64,000 bases of DNA from Flavobacteriaceae bacterium UBA4166 (lineage in GTDB: Bacteria > Bacteroidota > Bacteroidia > Flavobacteriales > Flavobacteriaceae), in NCBI GenBank assembly GCA_002379985.1, contig DFVG01000010.1, forward strand, positions 1 through 64,000, in the 5' to 3' direction. The notes under the pieces were generated by a model that had not been told where the DNA came from, did not search any database, and saw only the letters and a list, made by a program, of their open reading frames with translations. Shown one piece after another: positions 52,815 through 61,924 of this stretch. The position numbers and the translations under genes are program-made. Numbering within the stretch: the first letter of the stretch is position 1; each line of letters starts with the position of its first letter.

Positions 52815-53015
52815 TTAATCCTTGGTTTCTAAGCTGAAAAAATCATTTACAGGTTTACCGAAAACCTCTGAAAGTTTTAATGCCAATACGGTAGAAGGTA
52901 CATACCGACTCGCTTCTATTGAATGTATGGTCTGACGGGACACCCCGATACGTTCGGCCAGTTCTTGTTGTGTTAGATTGAGAATGGCGCGTTCTACTTT
53001 TAACGTATTCTTCAT
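52815..53015 (-). CDS. XRE-family helix-turn-helix regulator
   Basis: A 66-residue single-domain DNA-binding protein: NLTQQELAERIGVSRQTIHSIE is a textbook HTH, followed by LALKLSEVFGKPVNDFF, as in YozG/ClgR-like small regulators. It overlaps the stop of the four-helix membrane protein gene (ATGA), so both come from one promoter that carries a likely autoregulatory operator. Confidence 0.93.
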   Translation of the reverse strand: MKNTLKVERAILNLTQQELAERIGVSRQTIHSIEASRYVPSTVLALKLSEVFGKPVNDFFSLETKD

Positions 53016-53461
53016 ACAGTACATTTTTTTACCATCATGCGAAAGAACAAGAGTTGCACCAATAGCATAAAGGCAAGCACTTGAAAATAACTAACATCCA
53101 AAACGGCGTCGCCGGAATCAACCACCAAGGCGACTACATAATCAATATAGGGTTGTATGAGCGCGTAGACGACCCCTAAGACAAAAGCGATTGCGTAGGA
53201 TTGTGCGCGTAGTGCCCCCATCATTTCATCCTCTACCCTTTCCTTCGAGACTGAGATCATTAGGAGTCCGATTAACAAAAAGTTTCGCAATAAATTTCGG
53301 AGCCAGAAAGGTTCCGCCTCTGTAAACTTTAGCGCAAACATGGTCGCAAGGACGACTAAGAATAATGCGAGTCCGATTCGTTTAAAATAATGCGGCAATT
53401 GAAAGTTTCGCAATCGTTGAAACGCCTTTCGATCCCACTCAATAATTTTTTTAATTGTCAT
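53012..53461 (-). CDS. Four-TM membrane protein paired with the XRE regulator
   Basis: About 149 residues with four hydrophobic helices (IGLALFLVVLATMFAL, FLLIGLLMISVS, AIAFVLGVVYALI, FQVLAFMLLVQLLFF). Membrane protein plus small XRE regulator is a recurring pair in Bacillota and Bacteroidota (DUF2178-like), with unknown function. The start is placed at MTIKKIIEWD, just downstream of the -7 box. Confidence 0.8.
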   Translation of the reverse strand: MTIKKIIEWDRKAFQRLRNFQLPHYFKRIGLALFLVVLATMFALKFTEAEPFWLRNLLRNFLLIGLLMISVSKERVEDEMMGALRAQSYAIAFVLGVVYALIQPYIDYVVALVVDSGDAVLDVSYFQVLAFMLLVQLLFFRMMVKKCTV

Positions 53462-53478
53462 CTGAAACAGTTTAGTTT

Positions 53479-53518
53479 GTTTTACAATATGACAAATATA
53501 CATATATTTTTGTAAAAC
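53479..53518 (-). promoter_or_regulatory. Promoter with flanking inverted repeat for the XRE operon
   Basis: GTTTTACAA (53479-53487) and TTGTAAAAC (53510-53518) form a perfect 9-bp inverted repeat. Between the arms, on the minus strand, sits the -7 box TATATTTG at 53493-53500. A dimer bound to both arms would block the polymerase, so autorepression by the XRE protein is likely. Confidence 0.65.
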
Positions 53519-53567
53519 ACACTTTACATTTGTGAAAAACTTAAATGTTGACCGGGGCGTCTCTTGT

Positions 53568-54224
53568 TTATTCCTTAATTACGGTGATATTCGCTTTATA
53601 GCCGGTGAGCAGATTCCATCCTTTGGCAGAAATGATACGACCCTCTTCGTCATAAACGTGGAGCTCGGCAGTATTGGGACCCGAATCGCCTTGGTTCAGG
53701 GCTTGAAAACTGATGATATTAGGGCCATCGTCTAAACTAATCGTAATGCCTTGAAAACTTGCCGTTAGGGAGATGTCTGATTGTACAATATCTTCGTTGA
53801 CGTACACGCGAATTCGGTCTCCATCCACATACTGATGATCGCGAAACATCACCCGAACAAATCCGGTTTTGGTTCTCACCTCTCCCAAGACTTGATCTCG
53901 CGCCATAGTTTCTTCTTCTTTTTTCTTTTCTTCGAAGAATTTAGGTCCTTTTGCCATGGGCGTGTCTAAAAGACCATCATCTTGATTCATCTCAAAAGGC
54001 TTTTCTTCCTCTTTCCCTAAATCAGAATCGGTATTAAAATTATACTTTTTATTCTCTAGGTTTGAAATGTTGGGTTGTTTGATAGCGGGCAACTCCAACC
54101 CTGTAGGATCATTAGCATTATTATCAACCGCTTCAAAACGAACCGTGTTATTTCCGGTTTCGATTTGCGCGGTAGCGCTGGTCGTTAGAAGCACGATGCT
54201 AAAAAATAGAAAGAAAATTTTCAT
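53568..54224 (-). CDS. Exported protein with C-terminal Ig-like fold
   Basis: About 218 residues. Signal peptide ending ATAQ, a mostly disordered charged middle (EEEKPFEMNQDD, FFEEKKKEEETMA) and a C-terminal beta domain (GFVRVMFRDHQYVDGDRIRV ... GPNIISFQALNQGDSGPNTAEL). The latter resembles small Ig-like domains found in Flavobacteriaceae secreted proteins. Function unknown; no neighbours suggest one. Confidence 0.8.
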   Translation of the reverse strand: MKIFFLFFSIVLLTTSATAQIETGNNTVRFEAVDNNANDPTGLELPAIKQPNISNLENKKYNFNTDSDLGKEEEKPFEMNQDDGLLDTPMAKGPKFFEEKKKEEETMARDQVLGEVRTKTGFVRVMFRDHQYVDGDRIRVYVNEDIVQSDISLTASFQGITISLDDGPNIISFQALNQGDSGPNTAELHVYDEEGRIISAKGWNLLTGYKANITVIKE

Positions 54225-54277
54225 AACACTCAATTTCCATATTCATGTGTCAAAATTCGAGCCAAAAATAACGAATT

Positions 54278-55228
54278 TTAAAATGTGCTCATTTCGTTTA
54301 GTTTACGAAGTTCTTCTTTCGACAGCTCCATTTGAATAGCATCTTTGAAGGCTTGTAAGTGTTCCTCTTTTGTCGCACTTGCAATAGGCGCTGAGATTCC
54401 AGGTTGGTGCATCACCCACGCCAAGGCAATGGCAGCCGATGTAGTTTGTTGATGATTTGCGATGTCTTCCAACACCATCAAGAGTTTTTTGGTATCTGCA
54501 TTCCAGTGCTTTTTCACGTAATCGGTTCGGGAAGAATTCTCTAAGTCTTTTTCATTTCGGTATTTTCCGGAAAGCAATCCGCTTGCGAGCGAAAAGTAAG
54601 ACGCTACTCCAAGTTGGTGTTGTTTACAATAGTTTTGTAATTCGCCTTCAAAAGAATTACGCGACAAGAGATTGTACTCCGGTTGCACGACCTGATACTT
54701 CGGAAGGCCGTGCTCAGCGGCTATTTGTTCAGATTCTTTCAATCGGTCAACCGAAAAATTCGAGGCTCCAACAAAACGTACTTTTCCTTCGTCCATCAAC
54801 TCTTGGTAGACCGAAAGGGTTTCCTTTGGCGTAGTTGTCTCATCATCTTTGTGACTATAATATAAGTCGATGTAGTCTGTTTGAAGTCGGCGTAACGAAT
54901 CTTCCACTGATGCACGGATATGTGATTTTGAAAGGTCGATCTTTCCTTGCCCCATATCCATACCCACTTTGGTACAAATTATAAGGTCGTTGCGATTGCC
55001 GCGTTCTTTCATCCACTTCCCAAGGATGGACTCACTCTCTCCGCCTTCATTGCCGGGAGCCCATCTTGAGTAGACATCTGCTGTATCAATGGTTTGAATT
55101 CCCATATCAAACATCAAATCTAAGATGGCGAAAGATTCTTTTTCGTTGAGTGTCCACCCAAATACATTCCCTCCAAAAATAATGGGAGAAATAGACAGAT
55201 CGGTGCTTCCAAGTTTTTTGTATTGCAT
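54278..55228 (-). CDS. Aldo/keto reductase
   Basis: 316 residues after choosing ATG 55228 (MQYKKLGSTDLSISPIIFGG). The TIM barrel shows the catalytic tetrad: Asp and Tyr in IDTADVYSRW, Lys in IICTKVG, His in LYYSHKDD. NADPH binding uses ISAPIASATKEEHL. It belongs with YajO/YhdN-type bacterial AKRs. The carbonyl substrate is unknown. A small membrane protein gene lies 4 bp upstream. Confidence 0.93.
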   Translation of the reverse strand: MQYKKLGSTDLSISPIIFGGNVFGWTLNEKESFAILDLMFDMGIQTIDTADVYSRWAPGNEGGESESILGKWMKERGNRNDLIICTKVGMDMGQGKIDLSKSHIRASVEDSLRRLQTDYIDLYYSHKDDETTTPKETLSVYQELMDEGKVRFVGASNFSVDRLKESEQIAAEHGLPKYQVVQPEYNLLSRNSFEGELQNYCKQHQLGVASYFSLASGLLSGKYRNEKDLENSSRTDYVKKHWNADTKKLLMVLEDIANHQQTTSAAIALAWVMHQPGISAPIASATKEEHLQAFKDAIQMELSKEELRKLNEMSTF

Positions 55229-55232
55229 GTTC

Positions 55233-55421
55233 TTAGTTTCTTTTGTCTTGTTTTCTTTTTCGCATCCACAACAACACCAAAATAACAGCAACAATGGGCA
55301 AGATCACATAGATAATAAGGTCGGCCGGATCTGATAGATCGATGGGCGTATTATTATCTGGATGCGGTACATTTTCAGGAATTTGTAAGAAAAATCCAAT
55401 AACTGCTGTGAAAGTGTGCAT
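55233..55421 (-). CDS. Small C-tail membrane protein
   Basis: 62 residues. A short N-terminal hydrophobic stretch (TAVIGFFLQIP), a Pro/Asn/Asp linker, then a TM helix (LIIYVILPIVAVILVLLWM) and a basic tail (RKRKQDKRN). It lies immediately upstream of the aldo/keto reductase start and is probably translated. Function unknown. Confidence 0.7.
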   Translation of the reverse strand: MHTFTAVIGFFLQIPENVPHPDNNTPIDLSDPADLIIYVILPIVAVILVLLWMRKRKQDKRN

Positions 55422-55474
55422 AGCGCTCTAATTTTCTCTTGAAGGTACAGAAAGCGTATTTTTCGCGCCAATTT

Positions 55475-55526
55475 TTAACAATTTGTGTTAAGGTTTTGGA
55501 ATTGTCAAATCTAAGGGTTACTATAG
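55475..55526 (+). promoter_or_regulatory. rpoD promoter with TTAACA-N5-TGTTAA element
   Basis: The inverted repeat TTAACA/TGTTAA spans 55475-55491. Four bases later, TTG (55496-55498) and TACTATAG (55519-55526) are 20 bp apart, a possible -33/-7 pair. The repeat is shared with the DUF1328 promoter region at 18 kb. Confidence 0.4.
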
Positions 55527-55554
55527 AGGGTTAAACAAAATGAAATAGGATTAT

Positions 55555-56421
55555 ATGAGACAACTCAAAATTACCAAGCAGGTTACAAACCGTGAAACGA
55601 AATCGTTGAACAATTACCTACAAGATGTTAGTAAAATTGAAATGATTTCAGCAGATGAAGAGGTAGAGTTGGCAAGAAAAATTAAGGAAGGCGATCAAGT
55701 AGCACTAAACCGATTAACCAAAGCAAATTTACGCTTTGTTATTTCCGTAGCGAAACAATACCAGAACCAAGGATTACGACTCCCCGATTTGATTAATGAA
55801 GGAAACGTAGGATTGGTAAAGGCAGCAAAACGATTTGATGAAACTCGTGGTTTTAAGTTCATTTCGTATGCTGTATGGTGGATCCGTCAATCGATTTTAC
55901 AAGCCATCGCTGAGCATGCACGTGTGGTGCGACTTCCCCTTAATAAAATTGGCGAGATCAATAAAATACGAAAAGCTTCCAATCACTTGCAACAAGTATA
56001 CGAACGCGTTCCTACTGCAAAGGAGATCGCGCAAGAATTGGATATCACAGAAAGCAAAGTGAAGTTAGCACTCAAAAACAGTAATCGAAGTTTATCGATG
56101 GACGCTCCTTTTCAGGAAGGTGAGAACGATAACAACCTTTATGATGTTATTAGTAGTGGCGAGTCTCCAAAACCAGACAAAACCTTGTTGATGGACTCTT
56201 TGAAAACGGAGATCAACCGCGCGTTGAATACCCTTTCAGAGAAAGAAGCGAATATCATCAAGTTGAATTTTGGATTGGAAGGACAGCCTGCAAAGACACT
56301 TCAAGAAATTGGAGATGATTTTGATTTGAGTCGAGAGCGTGTACGCCAGATTAGAGAAAAAGCCATTCGTAATCTTCGTAGAGAATCCAAAAGTCATATT
56401 CTAAAGAAGTATTTAGGATAA
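55555..56421 (+). CDS. rpoD: Primary sigma factor RpoD (Bacteroidota type)
   Basis: 288 residues. Region 1.2 (SLNNYLQDVSKIEMISADEE), region 2 (NLRFVISVAKQYQNQGLRLPDLINEGNVGLVKAAKRFD and WWIRQSILQAI), region 3 and region 4.2 (TLQEIGDDFDLSRERVRQIREKAIRNLR) are complete. Region 1.1 is absent, as is usual for Bacteroidota primary sigma factors, which read TTG/TAnnTTTG promoters. Confidence 0.96.
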   Translation: MRQLKITKQVTNRETKSLNNYLQDVSKIEMISADEEVELARKIKEGDQVALNRLTKANLRFVISVAKQYQNQGLRLPDLINEGNVGLVKAAKRFDETRGFKFISYAVWWIRQSILQAIAEHARVVRLPLNKIGEINKIRKASNHLQQVYERVPTAKEIAQELDITESKVKLALKNSNRSLSMDAPFQEGENDNNLYDVISSGESPKPDKTLLMDSLKTEINRALNTLSEKEANIIKLNFGLEGQPAKTLQEIGDDFDLSRERVRQIREKAIRNLRRESKSHILKKYLG

Positions 56422-56510
56422 CAACTCGATCATCTCACTATTTTTTATGATTTCCTTAGTCATTCGCTAGGACTTTGCCCTATATCTTTAGGGGTGACTA
56501 ACCGCGCTAT

Positions 56511-58334
56511 ATGACAGGAGAAATAATTTTAGTGTTTGGCATCTTATTGGCAACAATTATCTTATTTGCCATCGAGATCTTTCCGGTTGATAAGGTTGCC
56601 ATCTTATTAATTGTAGCCTTAAGCCTTTCGGGACTCGTAAGTCCGGAAGAAGCGATTTCCGGATTTTCAAACACCGCCACCATCACCATTCTGGCATTGA
56701 TGATTTTGGCGTTAGGTATGGAAGATACGGGTGTGATCGCCACCTTAGCCCGGTTTCTCAATAAGCTGCATGCCCTTCCACTATTATTACTAGTGCCGGC
56801 CTTTATGTTTATCACAGCGGGTATTTCAGCATTTATTAGTACTACTGCGGTGGTGATCGTATTCATTAAGATCATTGGAGAGTTAAGCAAACGATTTGAT
56901 ATTCCTCGCTCTAAGTTATTGATGCCTATTTCTTTCGCAGGAATCATGGGAGGTAGTTGTACATTGATGGGAACCTCTACCAACCTGCTGGTAAACAGTA
57001 CCGCACAAAAGCTTGGGGCAGAACGCTTCAGTTTTTTTGAATTCTCGCTCTACGGTCTTATCTTTCTTGTCATTGCTGTTGTGGTGGTGACAATTGCTTC
57101 TCGATGGCTTCCGAAAGAAAGTTCGCCGAGCCTGGAAGAAGAATATAAATTAGAAGATTATGTTACTACGGTGCATATTTTAGAGGATTCCGAATTAATC
57201 GATAAAAAGATTCAGGACACCTTTCTCTTCGGAAATAAAAATATCGCTGTCCTAAAACTGATTCGAAAAGGCGTGGTTACCAATGCTCCTGGAAAGTACA
57301 TTCAATTGCAACAACATGATAAGTTGATCCTCATGTGTGATTTTGAAAATTTGGTGCGATTGCATCAGGCCAATCATTTGAGTGTACACGAAAAGCAGCA
57401 TTTACATAAGATTCCGGAAGAAGCGATGGAGGCCATCTCAGAAGTTCCCGAAACGGAAGTTCCTGTTGAATTTGTAGAGTTATTGATCTTACCGGGTTCT
57501 GATCTCATCGGAAAGAACTTACGAGACCTTCGGAGCGAAAACATTGGAGACGCAACGCCGATTGGTGTTCAAAAACGAAGAAATATTAGAAACACGAGAG
57601 AACGCTTGATTCGAAAAGATTTTGAGAAGATCAATTTAAAACCGGGCGACCGTCTTTTAGTAAACGTCCCTGAAAATGAACTTGAAAGTTTGTATCAATT
57701 AACAAACATTGCAGTCTTGCGGGAAATGGAAGCGATAGAAAATCCTTCCGGAACCAAACGCTATTTAGGATTTGGAATTCTACTATCAGTCATCGGACTG
57801 GCAGCGTCTGGAGTTCTGTCAATTTTAATAAGTTCTCTATTAGGGGTTTCCCTATTATTACTTACTGGTTGCATTTCACTGAACAATGTGTACCACCGCG
57901 TGAACTGGCAAGTTATCTTTTTATTGGCCGGAATGATCCCTTTAGGGGTGGCCATGCATAATACGGGAGCAGACGTTTGGATCTCTGAACAGCTTATGAC
58001 AATCATGAGCGGTCAATCGAGTATGTTTATTATCGGACTCATATTTTTGGTGACGATGCTCATGAGCGGGATCATCAGCAATAATGCCACCGCGATCATC
58101 ATGACGCCCATCGCCATTGCCGTGGCAACCGGACTAGAGTTATCCTTAATGCCATTTTTGCTTGCGGTGCTTTTTGGTGCGAATTTTAGCTTTTTCACGC
58201 CCATGGGATATCAAACCAATACATTGATATATGGTATGGGTATTTATAAATTTAAACACTTTTTATGGATAGGAGGCATCTTATCAATTGTCCTTTGGGC
58301 AGTAGGAACCTTATTACTATCCACCTTATTATAA
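56511..58334 (+). CDS. SLC13/DASS-family permease with two RCK_C domains
   Basis: 607 residues. N-terminal TM bundle (VFGILLATIILFAIEIFP; VDKVAILLIVALSLSGLVSPEEAISGFSNTATITI), the SNT-like motif GSCTLMGTSTNLLVNS, then two TrkA-C domains (~205-290 and ~300-390), and a second TM half with SGIISNNATAIIMTPIAIA and NFSFFTPMGYQTN. These are sodium-coupled carriers for dicarboxylates, citrate or sulfate. The ligand is not evident. mscS follows 19 bp later. Confidence 0.9.
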   Translation: MTGEIILVFGILLATIILFAIEIFPVDKVAILLIVALSLSGLVSPEEAISGFSNTATITILALMILALGMEDTGVIATLARFLNKLHALPLLLLVPAFMFITAGISAFISTTAVVIVFIKIIGELSKRFDIPRSKLLMPISFAGIMGGSCTLMGTSTNLLVNSTAQKLGAERFSFFEFSLYGLIFLVIAVVVVTIASRWLPKESSPSLEEEYKLEDYVTTVHILEDSELIDKKIQDTFLFGNKNIAVLKLIRKGVVTNAPGKYIQLQQHDKLILMCDFENLVRLHQANHLSVHEKQHLHKIPEEAMEAISEVPETEVPVEFVELLILPGSDLIGKNLRDLRSENIGDATPIGVQKRRNIRNTRERLIRKDFEKINLKPGDRLLVNVPENELESLYQLTNIAVLREMEAIENPSGTKRYLGFGILLSVIGLAASGVLSILISSLLGVSLLLLTGCISLNNVYHRVNWQVIFLLAGMIPLGVAMHNTGADVWISEQLMTIMSGQSSMFIIGLIFLVTMLMSGIISNNATAIIMTPIAIAVATGLELSLMPFLLAVLFGANFSFFTPMGYQTNTLIYGMGIYKFKHFLWIGGILSIVLWAVGTLLLSTLL

Positions 58335-58353
58335 ACCAACAAAACAAAACGTT

Positions 58354-59250
58354 ATGGAATTTTCAATAAACGACGCCATTAATAATTTATGGGAAAAACT
58401 TGATGGCTGGTTAGACGCTATTATTCTGAAATTACCCAATATGGTAGTCGCTATTCTGGTGATGATCCTATTTTATTTCCTGGCCAAGTACGTGAGTCGA
58501 TTTACCAAGAAAATCGCTTTTAAAGGAATCAAACAGGAATCCATTAAGCAGATGCTTACCAAGATTCTTTTTGCAGTCATCTTATTGGTAGGGTTTTTTA
58601 TTGCCCTCGGAATACTAGAGCTCGACAAAGCGCTTACCTCTATCTTAGCCGGAGCAGGTGTCGTTGGACTGGCAATCGGTCTGGCCCTCCAAGGAACCTT
58701 AGGCAACACGGTTTCAGGATTGGTACTTTCCTTCCTGCCGAAGGTACGTATTGGTGATTTTATAGAAACAGGCGATAAAAAAGGATATGTTACTGAAATT
58801 AGCCTTCGGAATATTGTAATCCGTCAAACCGATAATGAATATGTCATTATTCCAAATTCCACGTTTGTAGACAACCCATTCACAAACTATTCGTGGACCG
58901 AACGTTCTCGTATTGATGTTGCCTGCGGCGTGGGTTATGAAGATGATTTAGAAAAAGTAGAGCGCCTAGTGACAGAAGTGATCGATCAGAATTTTGAGCA
59001 GCTTGAAGGAGAGGGTGTTGAATTCTTTTTTACGGAATTTGGTGATAGCTCTATCAATTTTGTGACGCGATTCTGGATTAACAGTACGAAACCAAAACCC
59101 AAATTGGCTGCAAAACATAAAGCCATTATGCTCATTAAAAAACGTTTCGATGCCGAAGGAGTCAATATCCCCTTCCCGATTCGCACCTTGGATTTTGGCA
59201 AAAATCAGTTGCAAATGGTTTCGAAACATTCTGGAAACGGAACGTCATAA
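58354..59250 (+). CDS. Small-conductance mechanosensitive channel (MscS family)
   Basis: 298 residues with three N-terminal TM helices. The pore helix is LDKALTSILAGAGVVGLAIGLALQGTLGNTVSG, followed by the beta domain (VRIGDFIETGDKKGYVTEISLRNIVIRQTDN) and an alpha-beta vestibule. It protects cells against hypo-osmotic shock. A terminator follows directly. Confidence 0.94.
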   Translation: MEFSINDAINNLWEKLDGWLDAIILKLPNMVVAILVMILFYFLAKYVSRFTKKIAFKGIKQESIKQMLTKILFAVILLVGFFIALGILELDKALTSILAGAGVVGLAIGLALQGTLGNTVSGLVLSFLPKVRIGDFIETGDKKGYVTEISLRNIVIRQTDNEYVIIPNSTFVDNPFTNYSWTERSRIDVACGVGYEDDLEKVERLVTEVIDQNFEQLEGEGVEFFFTEFGDSSINFVTRFWINSTKPKPKLAAKHKAIMLIKKRFDAEGVNIPFPIRTLDFGKNQLQMVSKHSGNGTS

Positions 59251-59272
59251 ATCAAATCTTTTTGCATCAAGA

Positions 59273-59305
59273 AAAAAAGAGGGTTGGAAAACAACCCTCT
59301 TTTTT
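59273..59305 (+). terminator. Terminator after the MscS gene
   Basis: AAAAGAGGGTTG pairs with CAACCCTCTTTT around a GAAAA loop and runs into further T. Confidence 0.92.
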
Positions 59306-59431
59306 ATTCATTATCAGCCTCTTAAAAATTACGTTATCAGACTTTTAACAAAACAATAGCATTCCTTAGGGAAAAACTTTAAGGATACCACCCTTTATTT
59401 GTACTCAACAAACCTATTAAACTAAATAATC

Positions 59432-60286
59432 ATGAAAATGAAACTTGCACTTCCCCTAATCGCAGGAGCCTTAATTTTTACTTCCTGTGTTTCAAAAAAG
59501 AAATATGTAGAATTACAAGACCAATACAATGAGTCGCAATCAGCTTTGATGAAGACTCAGGTCGAAAAAGAAAAGATCGAGGCAAAATATGCCGCCATCG
59601 AAGAACGTGTTGCCAACTACAACGCGAAAATCAAATCCCTTTCTGATACCAACGAAGATCTTGAGATGAACAGCTTGAGAAAGTATGAGAATGTGGTCCT
59701 TTCGAATAAAGAAAAGGAACAGATGAAAAAAGCGTTGGCAAATGTAGATCAACAAGAGTTGGCTCAAGCGCAAACTCTTCAGGACAGTATGAATTTGATC
59801 ATTTCTTATAACTTGAAGAAAAACTTAGACAACAATCTTGTAGCCGACGGTGAAGAGGATGATATTAACATCGATATAGATGATACCGTTGTAATGATCA
59901 ATATTTCCGATAAGCTATTATTTAATTCCGGAAGTTACCGTGTAAACCCTAAAGCTAATGATTTATTGGGCCGACTTGCTGAAATCATTAATAGTGAACC
60001 TGCTTTAGAGGTAATGATCGAAGGACATACCGATGCTCGCACTGTGAAAAACGGAGCCTATATTAAAGATAATTGGGAGTTGAGTGTGGAACGTTCTACT
60101 GCAGTGATTAGAACCCTGCAAGACAAATTTAACGTAGCACCTGAGAAATTAATCGCGGCCGGGCGTAGTAGTTACAATCCTGTTGCAGATAATGAAACTG
60201 CCGATGGACGCTCAAAAAACCGTAGAACACGTATTGTCATTCTACCAAACTTAGATAAATTCTTAGCGCTGTTATCAGCTAACTAA
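59432..60286 (+). CDS. OmpA-family lipoprotein with coiled coil
   Basis: 284 residues. Lipoprotein signal (AGALIFTSC), a coiled coil over residues ~25-115 (QDQYNESQSALMKTQVEKEK ...), and a C-terminal OmpA domain (MIEGHTDARTVKNGAYIKDN, AAGRSSYNPVADNETADGR, NRRTRIVI). It spans from the outer membrane to peptidoglycan. A paralogue without the coiled coil is at 18831-19541. Confidence 0.93.
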   Translation: MKMKLALPLIAGALIFTSCVSKKKYVELQDQYNESQSALMKTQVEKEKIEAKYAAIEERVANYNAKIKSLSDTNEDLEMNSLRKYENVVLSNKEKEQMKKALANVDQQELAQAQTLQDSMNLIISYNLKKNLDNNLVADGEEDDINIDIDDTVVMINISDKLLFNSGSYRVNPKANDLLGRLAEIINSEPALEVMIEGHTDARTVKNGAYIKDNWELSVERSTAVIRTLQDKFNVAPEKLIAAGRSSYNPVADNETADGRSKNRRTRIVILPNLDKFLALLSAN

Positions 60287-60310
60287 GATTTGCAACTCTT
60301 TTGAAAGAAT

Positions 60311-60341
60311 AAAAAGCGGCTCCTGAAGCCGCTTTTTTTAT
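60311..60341 (+). terminator. Terminator after the OmpA-coiled-coil gene
   Basis: AAAAGCGGCT / AGCCGCTTTT stem with a 5-base loop and a T-run. Confidence 0.92.
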
Positions 60342-60409
60342 TTCTTGATCTCAAATTATGTATCTTTAAGTAACCGTACGATGATTGCCCGTATCTAGAC
60401 CCCCACGTT

Positions 60410-60841
60410 ATGCAGGTTATAAATTCACCTTTCTACGCTGATTGTCTTCATACCATCAAAAAACCATTTGGTGAATTTTTTATATTCCCCGATTTTGTGA
60501 TTGGTGAAATTTCTGAAGGGGTACATTACAATTGGGATCTTGCCATTGAGGTGATTGAAGAAGTATATGAGTATTTTGGATCCAGAGATATTGATGTGAC
60601 TTATATTTCAAACCGTATACACTCCTATTCATTACATCCACAAGACTGGATAAAATTTTTTAAGAATAACCACTATATCAATGGCTTCGGAATAGTTACT
60701 TATAACAAAATTACCTTTAAGAATGTACTTATCGAGAAATTATTCTTTACCTCAAACCTTCGCCAATTTGAAACACTCGAAGCTGCCATAGATTGGGCAC
60801 TATCGCTTTCTTCAAGAAACAAAAGACGCAAAAAGGGATAA
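60410..60841 (+). CDS. SpoIIAA/STAS-like small protein 1
   Basis: 143 residues. The order of predicted strands and helices (FGEFFIFPDFVIGEIS; LAIEVIEEVYEYFG; VTYISNRIHSYSL; FGIVTYNK; FETLEAAIDWAL) suggests a SpoIIAA/STAS-like alpha/beta fold. The final ETLEAAIDWA segment matches the DNLDDAVQWA-type ending of the next gene. I do not recognise a named family beyond that. Low-GC composition. Confidence 0.7.
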   Translation: MQVINSPFYADCLHTIKKPFGEFFIFPDFVIGEISEGVHYNWDLAIEVIEEVYEYFGSRDIDVTYISNRIHSYSLHPQDWIKFFKNNHYINGFGIVTYNKITFKNVLIEKLFFTSNLRQFETLEAAIDWALSLSSRNKRRKKG

Positions 60842-60920
60842 GATAAAAATAAGTAGTGTTAAAATCTTAATGTTTTGTTAAAGGAATTGATAAATAGACT
60901 AGATTTGTTGCCATATATCT

Positions 60921-61292
60921 ATGATCATGGCGTTACAACATCTTACCGATTTCTGTGAATTACATCTCTTTGACCGGTATGCGATTCTTAAGACATTTGA
61001 GAATCAATTGATGGATTCTAAAAAAGTAAAAGCGCTTCAAAAAATGTTTGCAGCACATTTTAAGGCCAGTGAATTTGTATTAATCTCCGATCGAAGTCAT
61101 CAATACCAAATAGATCTAAATATCTACAAAGGCCCGAAAATACCAACCCTAAAGGGTGTTGCCGTTGTTTCAAAGACACCAGGTGAACGAGACCGAGCTT
61201 TACAGGAACAATCGCTGTACGATAATAGTTTTGCCTTTTTTGAGAATCTTGACGACGCTGTTCAATGGGCAAAAGCATTTTTCCGCTATTAG
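60921..61292 (+). CDS. SpoIIAA/STAS-like small protein 2
   Basis: 123 residues, distantly related to the preceding protein (LFDRYAILKTFENQLMDSKKV; FVLISDRSHQYQID; GVAVVSKTPGERDRALQE; FENLDDAVQWAKAFF). ATG 60927 (MALQHL) is an alternative start. The word CCATATATC sits directly before it. Function unknown; the pair may have arisen by duplication. Confidence 0.7.
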   Translation: MIMALQHLTDFCELHLFDRYAILKTFENQLMDSKKVKALQKMFAAHFKASEFVLISDRSHQYQIDLNIYKGPKIPTLKGVAVVSKTPGERDRALQEQSLYDNSFAFFENLDDAVQWAKAFFRY

Positions 61293-61304
61293 CAGAATTC
61301 AATG

Positions 61305-61919
61305 TTACCCTGATACAGCAGGAAATTCTTCCAGCGCTTCAACAAGTTGATAAATATCTGAAATATCCTTTTCGGGCTCAATCTCTTGAAGGTCTGAAAT
61401 TCTCTGATATTTTAAATGATAACAGTTGTCATTTGTATCACTGCTATACAACTCATCAATGACGCATACATTATTCTGAAATTTTATGATGTATGCGGTC
61501 GCTTCTTTAATTTTATTCTTCCGAATCTTCTGCCCCACCACAACACTGCCTTTGGCGACAGACGGATGGGTAGACTCTTCTATCTTTAAAACGATAATAT
61601 TTCGGTTGGTATTTACTAATTTTAGCTTGCGTACATCCGACTCAACCACTAAAAGTCGTTTTTGTTGATGTGAATCCGACTTCAATGTTACATCTTCTGT
61701 CGGTTGAGTTTCTCGTTCTTCTCCAAAGAAAATATAATTTAGATTCAATTGACGCTCGTTACAAAGTGCGATTACCTTATTAAAATCAAGCGTATCCCTT
61801 TTTTTCCAAGTAGAAAGTGTATTGGGTTTTATATCTAAAAGTTTACAGAGTGCTTTATCTGAGGTAAGTAGAAGTTCATTTTTTATTCTTTCGATTACGG
61901 TAATAGCCGATTGTGCCAT
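61305..61919 (-). CDS. CI-repressor-like HTH protein
   Basis: 204 residues. The N-terminal domain (AITVIERIKNELLLTSDKALCKLLDIKPNTLSTWKKRDTL) matches the phage CI-type repressor HTH in which a Trp-Lys-Lys-Arg follows the recognition helix. The C-terminal half resembles an S24 beta fold (STHPSVAKGSVVVGQK, ATAYIIKFQNNVCVIDEL), but the Ser/Lys dyad and cleavage site are not clear, so it may not self-cleave. It is convergent with the STAS-like gene. The sequence CCATATATC overlaps its start codon. Confidence 0.72.
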   Translation of the reverse strand: MAQSAITVIERIKNELLLTSDKALCKLLDIKPNTLSTWKKRDTLDFNKVIALCNERQLNLNYIFFGEERETQPTEDVTLKSDSHQQKRLLVVESDVRKLKLVNTNRNIIVLKIEESTHPSVAKGSVVVGQKIRKNKIKEATAYIIKFQNNVCVIDELYSSDTNDNCYHLKYQRISDLQEIEPEKDISDIYQLVEALEEFPAVSG

Positions 61920-61924
61920 ATATC

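Noticed and set aside
61305..61919. A prophage remnant around the CI-like repressor
   Set aside because: No integrase, structural or lysis gene is nearby; stand-alone CI-like regulators are common in Flavobacteriaceae.
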